DNA of 41,556 nt from Bacteroidaceae bacterium (lineage in GTDB: Bacteria > Bacteroidota > Bacteroidia > Bacteroidales > Bacteroidaceae), in NCBI GenBank assembly GCA_017448965.1, contig JAFSKK010000012.1:1-41556 (forward strand), given 5' to 3'. A program made the translations under genes and the position numbers. Shown in pieces: positions 24,031 to 33,500 of this stretch. The first letter of the stretch is position 1. Each line of letters starts with the position of its first letter. The notes beneath the pieces were generated by a model. That model was not told the DNA's origin and ran no database searches. It saw only the letters and a program-made list of their open reading frames with translations.

Positions 24031-24068
24031 AAGGAGCACCCGATAGTCGGGTGCTCCTTCTTTTGTTT
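24031..24068 (+). terminator. Terminator after rimM
   Basis: AAGGAGCACCCGA (24031-24043), loop TAG, TCGGGTGCTCCTT (24047-24059), then CTTTTGTTTT. Perfect 13-base arms. It also separates the plus-strand run from the facing small peptide gene. Confidence 0.9.
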
Positions 24069-24112
24069 TCATGAATTGTTTGTTCTTTCAGTCGTCGCAG
24101 TTACGGAAAAGC

Positions 24113-24304
24113 TTACCACAAGTCCGTGTCGGGCAAATCGTTCAACTCTTCCTCGCTGCCGCGCTCTTGGGCGCGGGCACTGCCATTGCCGCCGCCACCG
24201 TATTTGATGCCAACGTTGTTTGTGATGTTGCTGATGCAGACGATTCTTGCCGTTGAGATGCTGTTTGCCTGCATGGCAGGTCTCATATATTCTTTCTTGT
24301 TCAT
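24113..24304 (-). CDS. Small 63-residue peptide gene following the BspA-like gene
   Basis: A short protein starting MNKKEYMRPAM, with a middle Cys-Ile segment, a glycine-rich turn (KYGGGGNGSA), a basic patch and an acidic end (EEELNDLPDTDLW). Peptides built as K-K-x-Y-x-x-P, hydrophobic middle, Gly-rich turn and acidic or Trp end are frequent in Prevotella and Bacteroides next to surface-protein genes. I know of no assigned function. It starts 13 bases after the stop of the BspA-like gene, so they are very likely one operon. No classical signal peptide is seen. After its TAA, the +1 frame stays open for nine more codons to a TGA at 24088-24090, which may mark a small indel relative to relatives. 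Confidence 0.65.
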   Translation of the reverse strand: MNKKEYMRPAMQANSISTARIVCISNITNNVGIKYGGGGNGSARAQERGSEEELNDLPDTDLW

Positions 24305-24317
24305 GGCTCTATATGGG

Positions 24318-26636
24318 TTATTTAATCATGATTTTCTTGCCTGCATGAATGTATAGGCCCTTGGTCATGGGCTTGCCATTGAGCTGGCGTCCGTCGAGCG
24401 TGTACCAGCCACTGGCCTCGTTTGCACGGTCCGTGCTCTTCATGTTGGCTATTCCCGTGGCTTCCTCGTCACCAAAGTTGAGGTTGAAGTGGCGAATCTG
24501 GGCGGCAGAGGTGCTGTTGTCTTCGCCCATCTTGAAGTAGGCGCGCTGGGCGTTGATGAAGGGGGTCTGTTCGTCGCTGGGTTGCGGATAGTACAGCGTG
24601 TTCTCTTCGCCCATGAACAGGATGCTTGGGTCGGTGTCGGCGAACGTCAAGGCTTTGTAGGTGCCAAGGAAGCGGACGCGCCCGTCGCCCTCGGTGCTGT
24701 TGTCGTAGCCGTTGTCAGCCGCGTTGATGGTCACGTTACGGAAGACGAGGTCGGCCTCTGTCAGGTCATCGCCGCTCTCCCACTTGATGATGTAGGGAGT
24801 GCCGGCCGCGAGTGTCGTCACAGCATCGCCAAAGGTCAAGTTGAGTGTCGTACCTTCTGTCTCTTCCGTGATGCTGGCAGCGGTCACGGTGTGGGCAGTG
24901 GCTCCGTCGAGCGGACTTCCGCTGAGGGTCACGTCGAAGGGCAGGCACAGCGTGTTCCACATGCCGTCCTTGTAGAGTGTGCGGCCCGTGAGGGTGACTT
25001 CATACGGCAGGCCACTTCCGGCTGCGGTGCTGATGCCCTCGCTGTTGTCGGCATCATCGGCCAGCGAGAGATTGTTCATCACCGTCCAGCCTTCGGGGAT
25101 GCCGTTGACATTGTCGTTGTCATTGACATCAGGACCGACCGACCAGCCTTCCATTGATTCCGCCTTCACGAAAGTTCCGGTTTCAGCAACGTTGCCGAGC
25201 CAATTGACGGTACAATAGTCTGCTGAGATGTCTGTGGCGAGACACTTCACATAGTTGAGCGAGGTGCAGCTCGAAAACATAGAAGAATAGCAGCCCTCAG
25301 CCAAAGTCGGTGCAGGCAGATCGGGAGCGGTCGTCAGGTTGGTGCAGTTAATGAACATGTCGGCATAGCAAGATTCAGCCAATGTGATCGCAGGCAATGC
25401 AGGAGCGGAAGTCAATGCTGAGCAACCCATGAACATTGCACTGTAGCACCATTCTTCCAACGTGGTGGCAGGCAAAGCAGGAGCACGGGTGATGCCTTCA
25501 CAACTTGAGAACATTTGGTCGTAGCAATTGATGGTCAGCGTCGTGGCAGGCAGCACAATGTCTTTCGTGGGATGGTTCTTGATAGTTGTGTTTGATTCGA
25601 AATCAGCCCTCATGAACAGTTGGAAGAAGGCATAAGGCGCTGTCAAAGTGGTGTTCGTGGCGAAACCGTCTTTATCTATCAGACTCATCACATTGCCATA
25701 GACATAGCAGTCGTTGGAACACTCGAAATGGAAGCCTGCCCATTCTTCTTCGTTATAGCACGTTCCGTTGTCGCCACGGAAACTGATGACATCGTTGGCG
25801 GCAAGACTAATAGGCGTGTTCCAGGCAACGTCCGTCCACTCCTCATCATTCAGTTTATACTGGATGGCATCAAGGGATGGTGTTGACCATTCGCCCCAAT
25901 TCACGGTGATGCTTCCGTCCTCCACCGCCTCGAAGGTCAGCGGTGTCTCGGTCATAGACGGTCCAAGTTCCACCTTCGTGTATATCACCGTGGTCGCTTC
26001 GCAACTATAGTCAATGATGGTATTGACGTGCTTAACAACCTCGCCCTCCTCAAAACTATAGGTTACAACATCAGCAGAAGTGGAGCCTATATGGGATACG
26101 ATGAACTTTCCATACTCAATTGGATTGCTGATAACCTCCAGGCTTTGTGCGTTTTCTGCATCAATGACCGCTTTGAAGCCCTCATCAATGTCATACAGAT
26201 TCGAGTTGATTTCGGACGTTACTGTCTTGCCCGGGAAGTAGAGCTCTCCCACATATCGCGCACTGCTCCAGTTTCCATCCATAAGTGAAACCTTTTCAGC
26301 ATCGGTGCAAAGGGCAAAGCCTTCGCCTGTCGTAGTATAATCAAACTCATGTCCTGAGAGCAGGGCGGCATAATCTTTGTCTGCCATGCCGTTCAGAAAT
26401 TCACACAAGTGAGACACGACAACATTAGATACTGTCATATCGCCAGAATAGAGGTATTTAATTGCCGAAGTGCCATCCACGACAACCTCGCCAACATAGA
26501 CGGTGGAGCTCTTTGTCAACTGTTCTCTTGCCGTAACGGTAGTGACGGTCTTATTTGCCCATGTCGTCGCAGGCATCATGCACAAGAATGCCACCAATAT
26601 GGCCAGCATCCTTTTGGTTTTTAGTTCCTTCTTCAT
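24318..26636 (-). CDS. BspA-like surface protein with 26-residue repeats and type IX-like tail
   Basis: A 772-residue secreted protein. It has a signal peptide (about 1-27, ending TTWA), a unique N-terminal region (about 28-350), a set of about four 26-residue repeats, a beta-rich region, and a C-terminal tail with WYTLDGRQLNGKPMTKGLYI. The repeat follows CYxxMFxxCxxLxxAPxLPAxTLAE, the BspA/LRR_5-like pattern of Prevotella surface proteins, coded around 25.2-25.5 kb. The tail is the Prevotella form of the sorting domain read by type IX secretion. Binding to host or matrix molecules is known for BspA relatives but not shown here. A -7 box lies at 26667-26674 and a small peptide gene follows. 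Confidence 0.85.
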   Translation of the reverse strand: MKKELKTKRMLAILVAFLCMMPATTWANKTVTTVTAREQLTKSSTVYVGEVVVDGTSAIKYLYSGDMTVSNVVVSHLCEFLNGMADKDYAALLSGHEFDYTTTGEGFALCTDAEKVSLMDGNWSSARYVGELYFPGKTVTSEINSNLYDIDEGFKAVIDAENAQSLEVISNPIEYGKFIVSHIGSTSADVVTYSFEEGEVVKHVNTIIDYSCEATTVIYTKVELGPSMTETPLTFEAVEDGSITVNWGEWSTPSLDAIQYKLNDEEWTDVAWNTPISLAANDVISFRGDNGTCYNEEEWAGFHFECSNDCYVYGNVMSLIDKDGFATNTTLTAPYAFFQLFMRADFESNTTIKNHPTKDIVLPATTLTINCYDQMFSSCEGITRAPALPATTLEEWCYSAMFMGCSALTSAPALPAITLAESCYADMFINCTNLTTAPDLPAPTLAEGCYSSMFSSCTSLNYVKCLATDISADYCTVNWLGNVAETGTFVKAESMEGWSVGPDVNDNDNVNGIPEGWTVMNNLSLADDADNSEGISTAAGSGLPYEVTLTGRTLYKDGMWNTLCLPFDVTLSGSPLDGATAHTVTAASITEETEGTTLNLTFGDAVTTLAAGTPYIIKWESGDDLTEADLVFRNVTINAADNGYDNSTEGDGRVRFLGTYKALTFADTDPSILFMGEENTLYYPQPSDEQTPFINAQRAYFKMGEDNSTSAAQIRHFNLNFGDEEATGIANMKSTDRANEASGWYTLDGRQLNGKPMTKGLYIHAGKKIMIK

Positions 26637-26666
26637 ATTAGATAATGATTAAGTTGTTAATGAACA

Positions 26667-26674
26667 CAAAGGTA
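26667..26674 (-). promoter_or_regulatory. -7 box of the BspA-like gene
   Basis: TACCTTTG on the minus strand, about 30 bases before the ATG at 26636. No TTTG is found at the upstream position, so only the -7 element supports it. Confidence 0.6.
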
Positions 26675-26830
26675 AGGTTTTTTAACTAAAAGACGGAAGA
26701 AAACAAGCCATTTTTACCCCCCCTGTTAACACTATTTAACAAAACAGAGGCTTCCATTCAACAAAATCGCCTTCGACGGACGTTCTTCCACATCTTGCGC
26801 TGAGGAGATTCTTATGCCTCGTCACACCTT

Positions 26831-26929
26831 CTTCCACAGCCTCTAAACCGACATCCCCGACGTCGGTCGACCGACATCGGGGACATCGGTTAACCGACGT
26901 CGGGGATGTCGGTTTAGAGGCTGTGGAAG
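26831..26929. repeat. Large perfect inverted repeat made of three near-palindromic units
   Basis: Perfect 37-base arms at 26831-26867 and 26893-26929 around a 25-base spacer. The core is three tandem near-palindromes of about 24 bases, each beginning ACCGAC and ending GTCGGT or close variants (ACATCGGT). The outer arms are CTTCCACAGCCTCTAAACCG and its complement. The whole can extrude as a cruciform or fold as a long hairpin. No T-run follows on either side. GAGGC motifs recur just right of it (26916-26966). Confidence 0.9.
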
Positions 26930-27228
26930 GAAGTCATTAGAGGCTACGGCGTAGAGGCAATGGAGGATGTGTCGCCCAGGAGTGAGCGGTTCTTCGTCTG
27001 CGTGTCAAAACACAACGGAAAATGCCCCTTTCACGTAAATCCTCACACCGAACTCACGTTAAATTAGGGGTGATCTCGAGATGAGAGGGAATCAGCAATG
27101 AGATGTTGGTGTTAAGCTTCGAGGAAAAAGGCTGAAAGAACTCCCCATAAAAGTAAGACAACAGGGCGGAAAAGGTGGTGGAACGAGAGAAGATGGGCAA
27201 AATGTATCGGCATTTGAAAAAAATGTCG

Positions 27229-27236
27229 TACCTTTG
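27229..27236 (+). promoter_or_regulatory. -7 box of dxr; decides its start
   Basis: TACCTTTG at 27229-27236. It overlaps the upstream end of the open frame (27234), so the ATG at 27261 is the functional start. The upstream TTTG box is not at the right spacing. Confidence 0.65.
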
Positions 27237-27260
27237 CAAAAGATTTATTCAAACGACATC

Positions 27261-28403
27261 ATGAAGAAAAGAATATGCATTTTAGGTTCGACGGGAAGCA
27301 TCGGCACACAGGCGTTGGACGTGATTGGACAGCACAGCGACCTCTACGAGGCATACGTGCTGACGGCCTACAACAATGCAGACTTGCTCATTGAACAGGC
27401 GAGACGATACCATCCAGAGGCAGTGGTCATTGCCAAGGAGTCGAACTATGGGAAGGTGAAGGAGGGGCTTGACGACCTGCCTATCAAGGTATATACAGGT
27501 GCTGATGCGCTCTGTCAAGTGGTGCAGAACGACAACGTGGACATCGTGCTGGCCTCTATGGTGGGGTTTGCAGGTCTGGAACCAACCATCGCTGCCATCA
27601 AGGCAAAGAAGATGATTGCGCTGGCAAACAAAGAGACGCTGGTGGTGGCGGGCGACCTCATCACACGGCTGGCGAACGAGAACCAAGTGCCCATCCTGCC
27701 TGTAGATTCTGAACATTCCGCCATCTTCCAGTGCTTGGAGCCAGGCAACCGCATCGACAAGATTCTGCTCACATGTAGCGGAGGTCCATTCCGAAAGTTC
27801 ACGAAAGAACAACTGAAAGGAGTGACGAAGGCTGATGCTCTCGCCCACCCCACTTGGAACATGGGCGCAAAAATCACCATCGACTCAGCCACGCTGATGA
27901 ACAAAGGATTCGAAGTCATTGAAGCCCGTTGGTTGTTTGGTGTGACACCAGAACAGATTCAGGTGGTGGTGCATCCTCAGTCAGTCATCCATAGCGCCGT
28001 ACAGTTTGAGGATGGTGCGGTGAAGGCACAGTTGGGTGTTCCAGACATGCGCCTGCCCATCCAGTATGCGTTCAGCTATCCGAAGCGACTCTCATTGAAC
28101 GGTGAACGTCTTGACCTCTTCCAGCTGAAGGATTTGACGTTCGAGAAACCCGATGTGGAGCGTTTCCGTTGTCTCGGTTTGGCTTACGAAGCCCTGAAGC
28201 AAGGGGGCAATATGCCTTGCATCGTGAATGCTGCCAACGAAGTGGTCAACCGTGCTTTCATCGAAGACAGGATCAGCTTTGAGCAGATGGCCGACATCAT
28301 CGAACAGACCATGGCGAAGATTGCGTTCACCACCGATTCGACATTGGAGACCTATCTGCAAACAGACAAGGAAGCCAGGCAGTACGCTTCCACCTTATTG
28401 TAA
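27261..28403 (+). CDS. dxr: 1-deoxy-D-xylulose 5-phosphate reductoisomerase
   Basis: Second step of the MEP isoprenoid pathway, making MEP with NADPH. From the ATG at 27261 the protein is 380 residues. It has ILGSTGSIG (NADPH-binding), ALANKETLVVAG, PVDSEHSAIFQCL with the metal-binding acids, TCSGGPFR, WNMGAKITIDSATLMNKG and VHPQSVIHS. The upstream in-frame start at 27234 is excluded by the promoter. The pathway enzyme IspF is encoded at 35.3 kb. rseP follows 45 bases downstream, behind an array of 8-base repeats. Confidence 0.97.
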   Translation: MKKRICILGSTGSIGTQALDVIGQHSDLYEAYVLTAYNNADLLIEQARRYHPEAVVIAKESNYGKVKEGLDDLPIKVYTGADALCQVVQNDNVDIVLASMVGFAGLEPTIAAIKAKKMIALANKETLVVAGDLITRLANENQVPILPVDSEHSAIFQCLEPGNRIDKILLTCSGGPFRKFTKEQLKGVTKADALAHPTWNMGAKITIDSATLMNKGFEVIEARWLFGVTPEQIQVVVHPQSVIHSAVQFEDGAVKAQLGVPDMRLPIQYAFSYPKRLSLNGERLDLFQLKDLTFEKPDVERFRCLGLAYEALKQGGNMPCIVNAANEVVNRAFIEDRISFEQMADIIEQTMAKIAFTTDSTLETYLQTDKEARQYASTLL

Positions 28404-28404
28404 G

Positions 28405-28436
28405 AATTGAAAAATTGAAGAATTGAAGAATTGAAG
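28405..28436 (+). repeat. Array of four AATTGAAG-type 8-mers between dxr and rseP
   Basis: AATTGAAA followed by three AATTGAAG units begins one base after the dxr stop. The same 8-base family forms the opposed arrays at 11698-11797; here only one orientation is present, so no hairpin forms within the spacer. Confidence 0.75.
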
Positions 28437-28448
28437 TTATATCACTAA

Positions 28449-29924
28449 ATGGAAACGATATTGATTAAGGGGCTGCAACTCATCATTGCCCTCGCCCTGC
28501 TCATCATTCTGCACGAGGGAGGACACTTCTTTGCAGCAAAAATTTTCAAGGTTAGGGTAGAAAAGTTCTACCTTTTCTTCGACTGGAAGTTCAGCCTGTT
28601 CAGCACCTACAGCAACTGGTGGCGCAAACTGACGGGCAAGGCACCTGCGAAAAAGAAGGAGAACGGAGAGTATGAATACGAAGGCACGGAATATGGCATC
28701 GGATGGATTCCATTGGGTGGCTATGTGAAGATTTCAGGCATGGTGGACGAATCATCCTTCAACGAGGATGACAGCCAGAAGAGCTTTTGGAAGCAGCTGC
28801 CTCAACTGATGAAGAATATCATCATCAAGAATTCAGACGTGAAGGGCGAGACATGGGAGTTCCGCACTCACCCAGCCTGGCAACGCCTCATCATCATGCT
28901 GGGCGGTATCATCATGAACTTCATCACCGCCTTTGTCATCTATGCAATGGTGCTGTTCACATGGGGCGAAAGTTTCGTGAAGAGTGAAGACATGACGTAT
29001 GGAATGAAGTTCTCGGAACAGGCAAAAGCTGACGGATTCCGCGATGGCGACATCATTATCAAGACCGACGACGAAGTCGTAGAGTCATGGAGCACTTCTG
29101 TATTGCAAGATATGTCGAACGCCAAAACCGTCACGGTGCTCCGCGAGGGGAAAGAGGTGACAATCAATATGCCCGAGGAACTCTCTTTGCTCGACATGAT
29201 TGAACAGCCTTCCTATGCAGCCATGCGTGCACCACTCGCCATCGACAGCATCCTCCCAGGCACTCCTGCCGAGGAAATGGGCTTGAAGAAGACAGACCGC
29301 ATCTGCTCGGTGAACGGCATCAAGGTGGAAGACTTCAATGATTTCCAGAACAGCCTCATCATGCTGCAGAAAGCTTTGCCAGAGGATGCGAATTTTGGCG
29401 ACAGCCTCAAAGCCCGCCAAATCACCCTTGTACTGAACGATTCCGTCGTTCAGCAAGTGACCCTCACTCCTGAATTCACGCTGGGCTTTGCCAATGCGAT
29501 GCCTTATCAGGATAAGATCACGACGAAGACTTACGGCTTCTTCGAGTCCTTCCCTGCTGGTGTGAAGTATGGCTGGAACACATTAACCAGTTATGCCGAC
29601 CAGATGAAGTATGTCTTCACCAAAAAGGGAGCCCGTCAAGTGGGCGGTTTCATCAGCATCGGCAATATCTTCCCCGATGTATGGAACTGGGAGCGATTCT
29701 GGCTGCTCACCGCATTCCTTTCCATCGCCCTTGGTTTTATCAACGTGCTCCCCATCCCTGCTCTCGATGGTGGACATGCCCTCTTCGCCACGTTTGAACT
29801 CCTCACGGGCAAACGTCTCAACGACAACTTCCTCCTGGTGGTTCAATACTTCGGCATGTACATTCTGCTGGGATTGATGATCTTAGCTCAGTTGAACGAC
29901 ATCTTAAGAGTTTTCGGATTATAA
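28449..29924 (+). CDS. rseP: RIP metalloprotease RseP (site-2 protease)
   Basis: Membrane-embedded zinc protease that cleaves substrates within the bilayer, such as anti-sigma factors. HEGGH (His22, Glu23, His26) lies in the first membrane helix, and the second metal site PIPALDGGH (Asp440) is near the end. Between them are a periplasmic region with PDZ-like segments (about 190-330: DGDIIIKTDDE and LKKTDRICSVNGIKV) and further membrane helices. The 491 residues are long for the family because of an inserted region near residues 50-100, which is common in Bacteroidetes. The dxr-rseP pair is widely conserved. Confidence 0.95.
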   Translation: METILIKGLQLIIALALLIILHEGGHFFAAKIFKVRVEKFYLFFDWKFSLFSTYSNWWRKLTGKAPAKKKENGEYEYEGTEYGIGWIPLGGYVKISGMVDESSFNEDDSQKSFWKQLPQLMKNIIIKNSDVKGETWEFRTHPAWQRLIIMLGGIIMNFITAFVIYAMVLFTWGESFVKSEDMTYGMKFSEQAKADGFRDGDIIIKTDDEVVESWSTSVLQDMSNAKTVTVLREGKEVTINMPEELSLLDMIEQPSYAAMRAPLAIDSILPGTPAEEMGLKKTDRICSVNGIKVEDFNDFQNSLIMLQKALPEDANFGDSLKARQITLVLNDSVVQQVTLTPEFTLGFANAMPYQDKITTKTYGFFESFPAGVKYGWNTLTSYADQMKYVFTKKGARQVGGFISIGNIFPDVWNWERFWLLTAFLSIALGFINVLPIPALDGGHALFATFELLTGKRLNDNFLLVVQYFGMYILLGLMILAQLNDILRVFGL

Positions 29925-29946
29925 CTCATCATTCATCAATATCACC

Positions 29947-30579
29947 GTGAAGATTCTGGCTGTAGGCATGAACTATGCCAAACATATCGACGAGTTACAC
30001 ACTAAAGAGGAACAAAATTCGTTATTACATACAGAACCCGTCTTGTTCTCCAAGTTCGACTCGAGCATCATCCAGCCGGGCAAACCATTCTTTGTCCCCG
30101 ACTTTGCCGACCGGTTCGACTACGAGACAGAGATTGTGGTGAAGATAGCCCATGTGGGAAAGGACATCAGCGAACGTTTTGCCCACCGCTACTACAACGA
30201 GCTGACCGTCGGCATCGACTTCACGGCACGCGACCTCCAAAAGGAACTGCGGGACAAGGGCATGCCGTGGGAATGCTGCAAAGGCTTCGACGGAAGTGCG
30301 GCACTCGGCAAGTTCATCACCAAGGAAGAGCTCGGCTGCGATGTGCAGGACATCCATTTCCACATGGATCTGAACGGTGAGCGCCGACAGACGGGGCATA
30401 CGGCAGATATGATACACACCATCGACCACATCATCGCCTATGCCTCCAAGTTCTTCACCCTCAAGACGGGCGACCTCATCTTCACAGGCACTCCAGAGGG
30501 TGTTGGCTCCGTGAAAGAGGGAGACAAGATTGAAGCCTACATCGGTAACCAGAAACTACTCGATTTAAGAATCAAATAA
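29947..30579 (+). CDS. Fumarylacetoacetate hydrolase (FAH) family protein
   Basis: A 210-residue single-domain member of the FAH superfamily, which includes acylpyruvases, oxaloacetate decarboxylases and related hydrolases. The metal-binding pattern is in DYETEIVVKI and VGIDFTARDLQ, and KGFDGSA and FTGTPEGVGSVKEGD are typical. The exact substrate is not predictable. It starts at a GTG at 29947, since the family begins MKIxAVGxNY; no ATG is available near. It lies 22 bases after rseP and 20 before porU, so it is likely in the same transcript. The bases AATTCGATTTAAGAATCAAA are nearly repeated across its stop codon. Confidence 0.88.
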   Translation: MKILAVGMNYAKHIDELHTKEEQNSLLHTEPVLFSKFDSSIIQPGKPFFVPDFADRFDYETEIVVKIAHVGKDISERFAHRYYNELTVGIDFTARDLQKELRDKGMPWECCKGFDGSAALGKFITKEELGCDVQDIHFHMDLNGERRQTGHTADMIHTIDHIIAYASKFFTLKTGDLIFTGTPEGVGSVKEGDKIEAYIGNQKLLDLRIK

Positions 30580-30599
30580 TTCGATTTAAGAATCAAACA

Positions 30600-33500
30600 A
30601 TGATGAGAAGACTATACACCTTATTATTCATGCTGTTGACATTGGCACTCGGAGCCAATGCTCAGTCTCGCTATGCCGAACACTCCAAACTTGCTTCGGG
30701 CAAGTGGGTGAAGATTCGCGTGGCCGATGAAGGTGTATACCAAATCAGCAGCGCCACCCTGAAAAGCATGGGCTTCAGCAATCCCGACAAAGTGTGTCTC
30801 TACGGTTACAATCTCCCCATGCTTCCCGAAACGAACCTCGAAGAGCTGGACGATGACCTCACGGAACTGCCACTCTTCCGCAAGACAGACGGCACCTTGC
30901 TTTTCTACTCTTGTGGAACTATACAGTGGACACGCAAGAATGCCAGCAGCGCATTCACCCACAGTAACAACCCCTACTCCAACTACGTTTATTACTTCCT
31001 GACGGAGACCAGCGGTACACCTGCCACCTTCGAGCAGACAGGTACGGAAACCACGATGGAGGCCACACAAACCAGTTATCTGGCTCATGTGCTCTACGAG
31101 CAAGACGCCTTCTCCTTCATCAATGCAGGACGCATGTTCTTCGACTCCTACGACTTTGCCAACGGAGCCACCAAGACCTACAAACTGAACTTTGATGCAC
31201 CAGCTTCCGGCGATGTGACCCTCGATGTCCAGTTCGCCGCCTCCTCATCCTCATCGCTCAACGTGTCGGTAGGCAGCAATACCTTGGGAACTCTCAGCAT
31301 CAGCGAACCTGCCAGCTACAGCACAATGACCCTGGCAAGCCGTTCTTTCACGCTCTACGACCAAACGGCTTCATCGCTCGACGTAACGCTGAGGCATGTA
31401 CGCACCACCAGCATGAAGGGACACCTCGACTATATCCGTGCCACTTACGAAACACCGCTTTCCCTCACAGGAAAGAATTATATGGTCTTCACAGCCACCC
31501 AAGACAACACAGCAGCTTTTCAGTTGCAGGGAGTGGATAATGCCACCCGTATTTGGAACATCACCAACAACGTTCCCACCGAACAGGTCGGCACCCGTTC
31601 TGGCTCCACCTTCAAGGCTGTCGCTTACGGCATTGAAAACAAATATGTAGCTGTGAACACCAACGCCACCTTCCCTTCTCCGCAAGTGGTCGGAACGGTG
31701 GCCAACCAAGACCTTCATGCCCTCGACAGCATCAACCTGCTCATCATCGTGCCAGCCAACGGCAAACTCACCGCTCAGGCGCAACGACTGGCCGATGCCC
31801 ACACGTCCATCGATGGCATCAAATGTGCGGTGGTCAGGGCTGACCAAGTCTACAACGAGTTCTCTTCGGGTGCACCCGATGCCACAGCTTATCGCCGAAT
31901 GATGAAGATGTTCTACGACAAGCAGTACACCGCATCTCCACTCACAGGCACAGAGAAAGGGAGCCTCAATCTCCTGCTCTTCGGCAACTGCATGTGGGAC
32001 AACCGCTTCGTCACCAGTGGCCTATCCTCCAAGTCTCAAGACGACTACCTGCTGGCCTACGAGTCCATGAACTCATGGTCACACACCGACTCCTACGTGG
32101 CAGAAGAATACTTCACACTATTGGCCGACGGCAAGGGCGTCTCCCCTCTCAAGGAAAAGCCCGATTGCGGCGTGGGTCGTCTGCCCTTATCTACAGAGAC
32201 GGAAGCCAAAAATGTGGTGGACAAAATCATCACCTACATGCAGAACCTCAACGCCGGTGCGTGGAAGAACACCATCTGCCTCATGGCCGACGATGACAAG
32301 ACCATCATCCACATGGAAGATGCAGAGAATGTGCTGTCCAACACAGAGAGTCTCTTCCCCGACTACCACTACAAACGCATCTACTGGGATGCCTACGAAC
32401 GCACACAATCCGCCACAGGCAACAGTTATCCTGACGTGTATGCCGAAATCAACAAAGTGATGGAAGAAGGTGCGCTCATCATGGACTACACGGGACATGG
32501 AGCAGCCTATACCTTGTCGCACGAGCAGGTGCTCACCACACCCGACTTCCAGAAGTGGACATCGCCACGCATCCCCGTATGGATTACAGCAGCCTGCGAT
32601 GTGACCCCCTTCGACATGAACACGGAGAACCTCGGTTGTGAAGCCATCCTCAATAAGCAGGGAGCCGCCGTAGCCTTCATTGGCACGGCACGTACCGTGT
32701 ATTCATCTCCCAACCGCATCATCAACCGCAACTTCATGTCGCATGTGCTTGCCACGAAGAACAATGGCGAACACTTCACCATAGGTGAGGCATTGGCACA
32801 AGCCAAGGCTGACATCGTAGGTTCCAAGAGTTACTACTCCAAGATAGACACCATCAACAAGGCGCACTTCGTTCTCTTGGGAGACCCAGCCCTCAAACTC
32901 ATCACCCCCACCTACAAGGTGAAGATTGACAAGTTCAATGGCCAAAGTGTCGATGCAGAGAATCCACCCACCATCTCCGCAGGTGAGACAATCACTGTGG
33001 AAGGGCACATTGTCGATGCACAAGGAGAGCCTGCCACCAACTTCGACGGCACCGTATCCCCCACTGTCTATGACAGCGAAGAACACATTGTCGGCAACAA
33101 CAACATGGGCATAGAAGAAGTGTTCGAATATGATGACCGCACACGTGTCCTCTATGCAGGAACGGACTCTGTCAAGGCTGGTACTTTCAAGTTCACCTTC
33201 CCTGTGCCTCTTGACATCAACTACTCCGATGAGTCAGGTCTCATCGTCCTCTATGCCATCAACACGGAAAAGACATTGGAAGCCAATGGAAAATTTGAAG
33301 ACTTCCTCGTGGGCGGTACAGCGACCGAAGAGATCACCGACACCGAAGGTCCATCCATCGCCACCTTCTCCGACGGACAGAACGTGGCCAACATCAGTTA
33401 CACCAGCGAAACGCCGACCCTGCGCATCGAACTCTCCGATGAGAGCGGCATCAACACCACAGGCAATGGGCTTGGGCACGACATCGTAGCCATCATCGAC

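Larger units (their letters stand above)
26637..27260. other. 624-base spacer between the BspA-like gene and dxr
   Basis: Holds the -7 box of the minus-strand gene near its left end, the 37-bp inverted repeat at 26831-26929, and the dxr -7 box at its right end. The remaining stretch (about 26930-27220) shows no convincing gene; a 61-codon minus-strand frame there has no protein character and overlaps the dxr promoter. Confidence 0.7.

Noticed and set aside
24489-25157. 222-codon plus-strand ORF
   Set aside because: Antisense to the BspA-like gene, with low-complexity Gly/Val/Glu composition typical of shadow frames in GC-rich coding sequence.
26831-26929. Rho-independent terminator or replication origin
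   Set aside because: No T-run follows either arm, and no dnaA, repeated DnaA boxes or GC-skew evidence could be assessed. Called only an inverted repeat.
27054-27239. 61-codon minus-strand ORF in the dxr spacer
   Set aside because: It overlaps the dxr -7 box and has no similarity I recognise or conserved start region.
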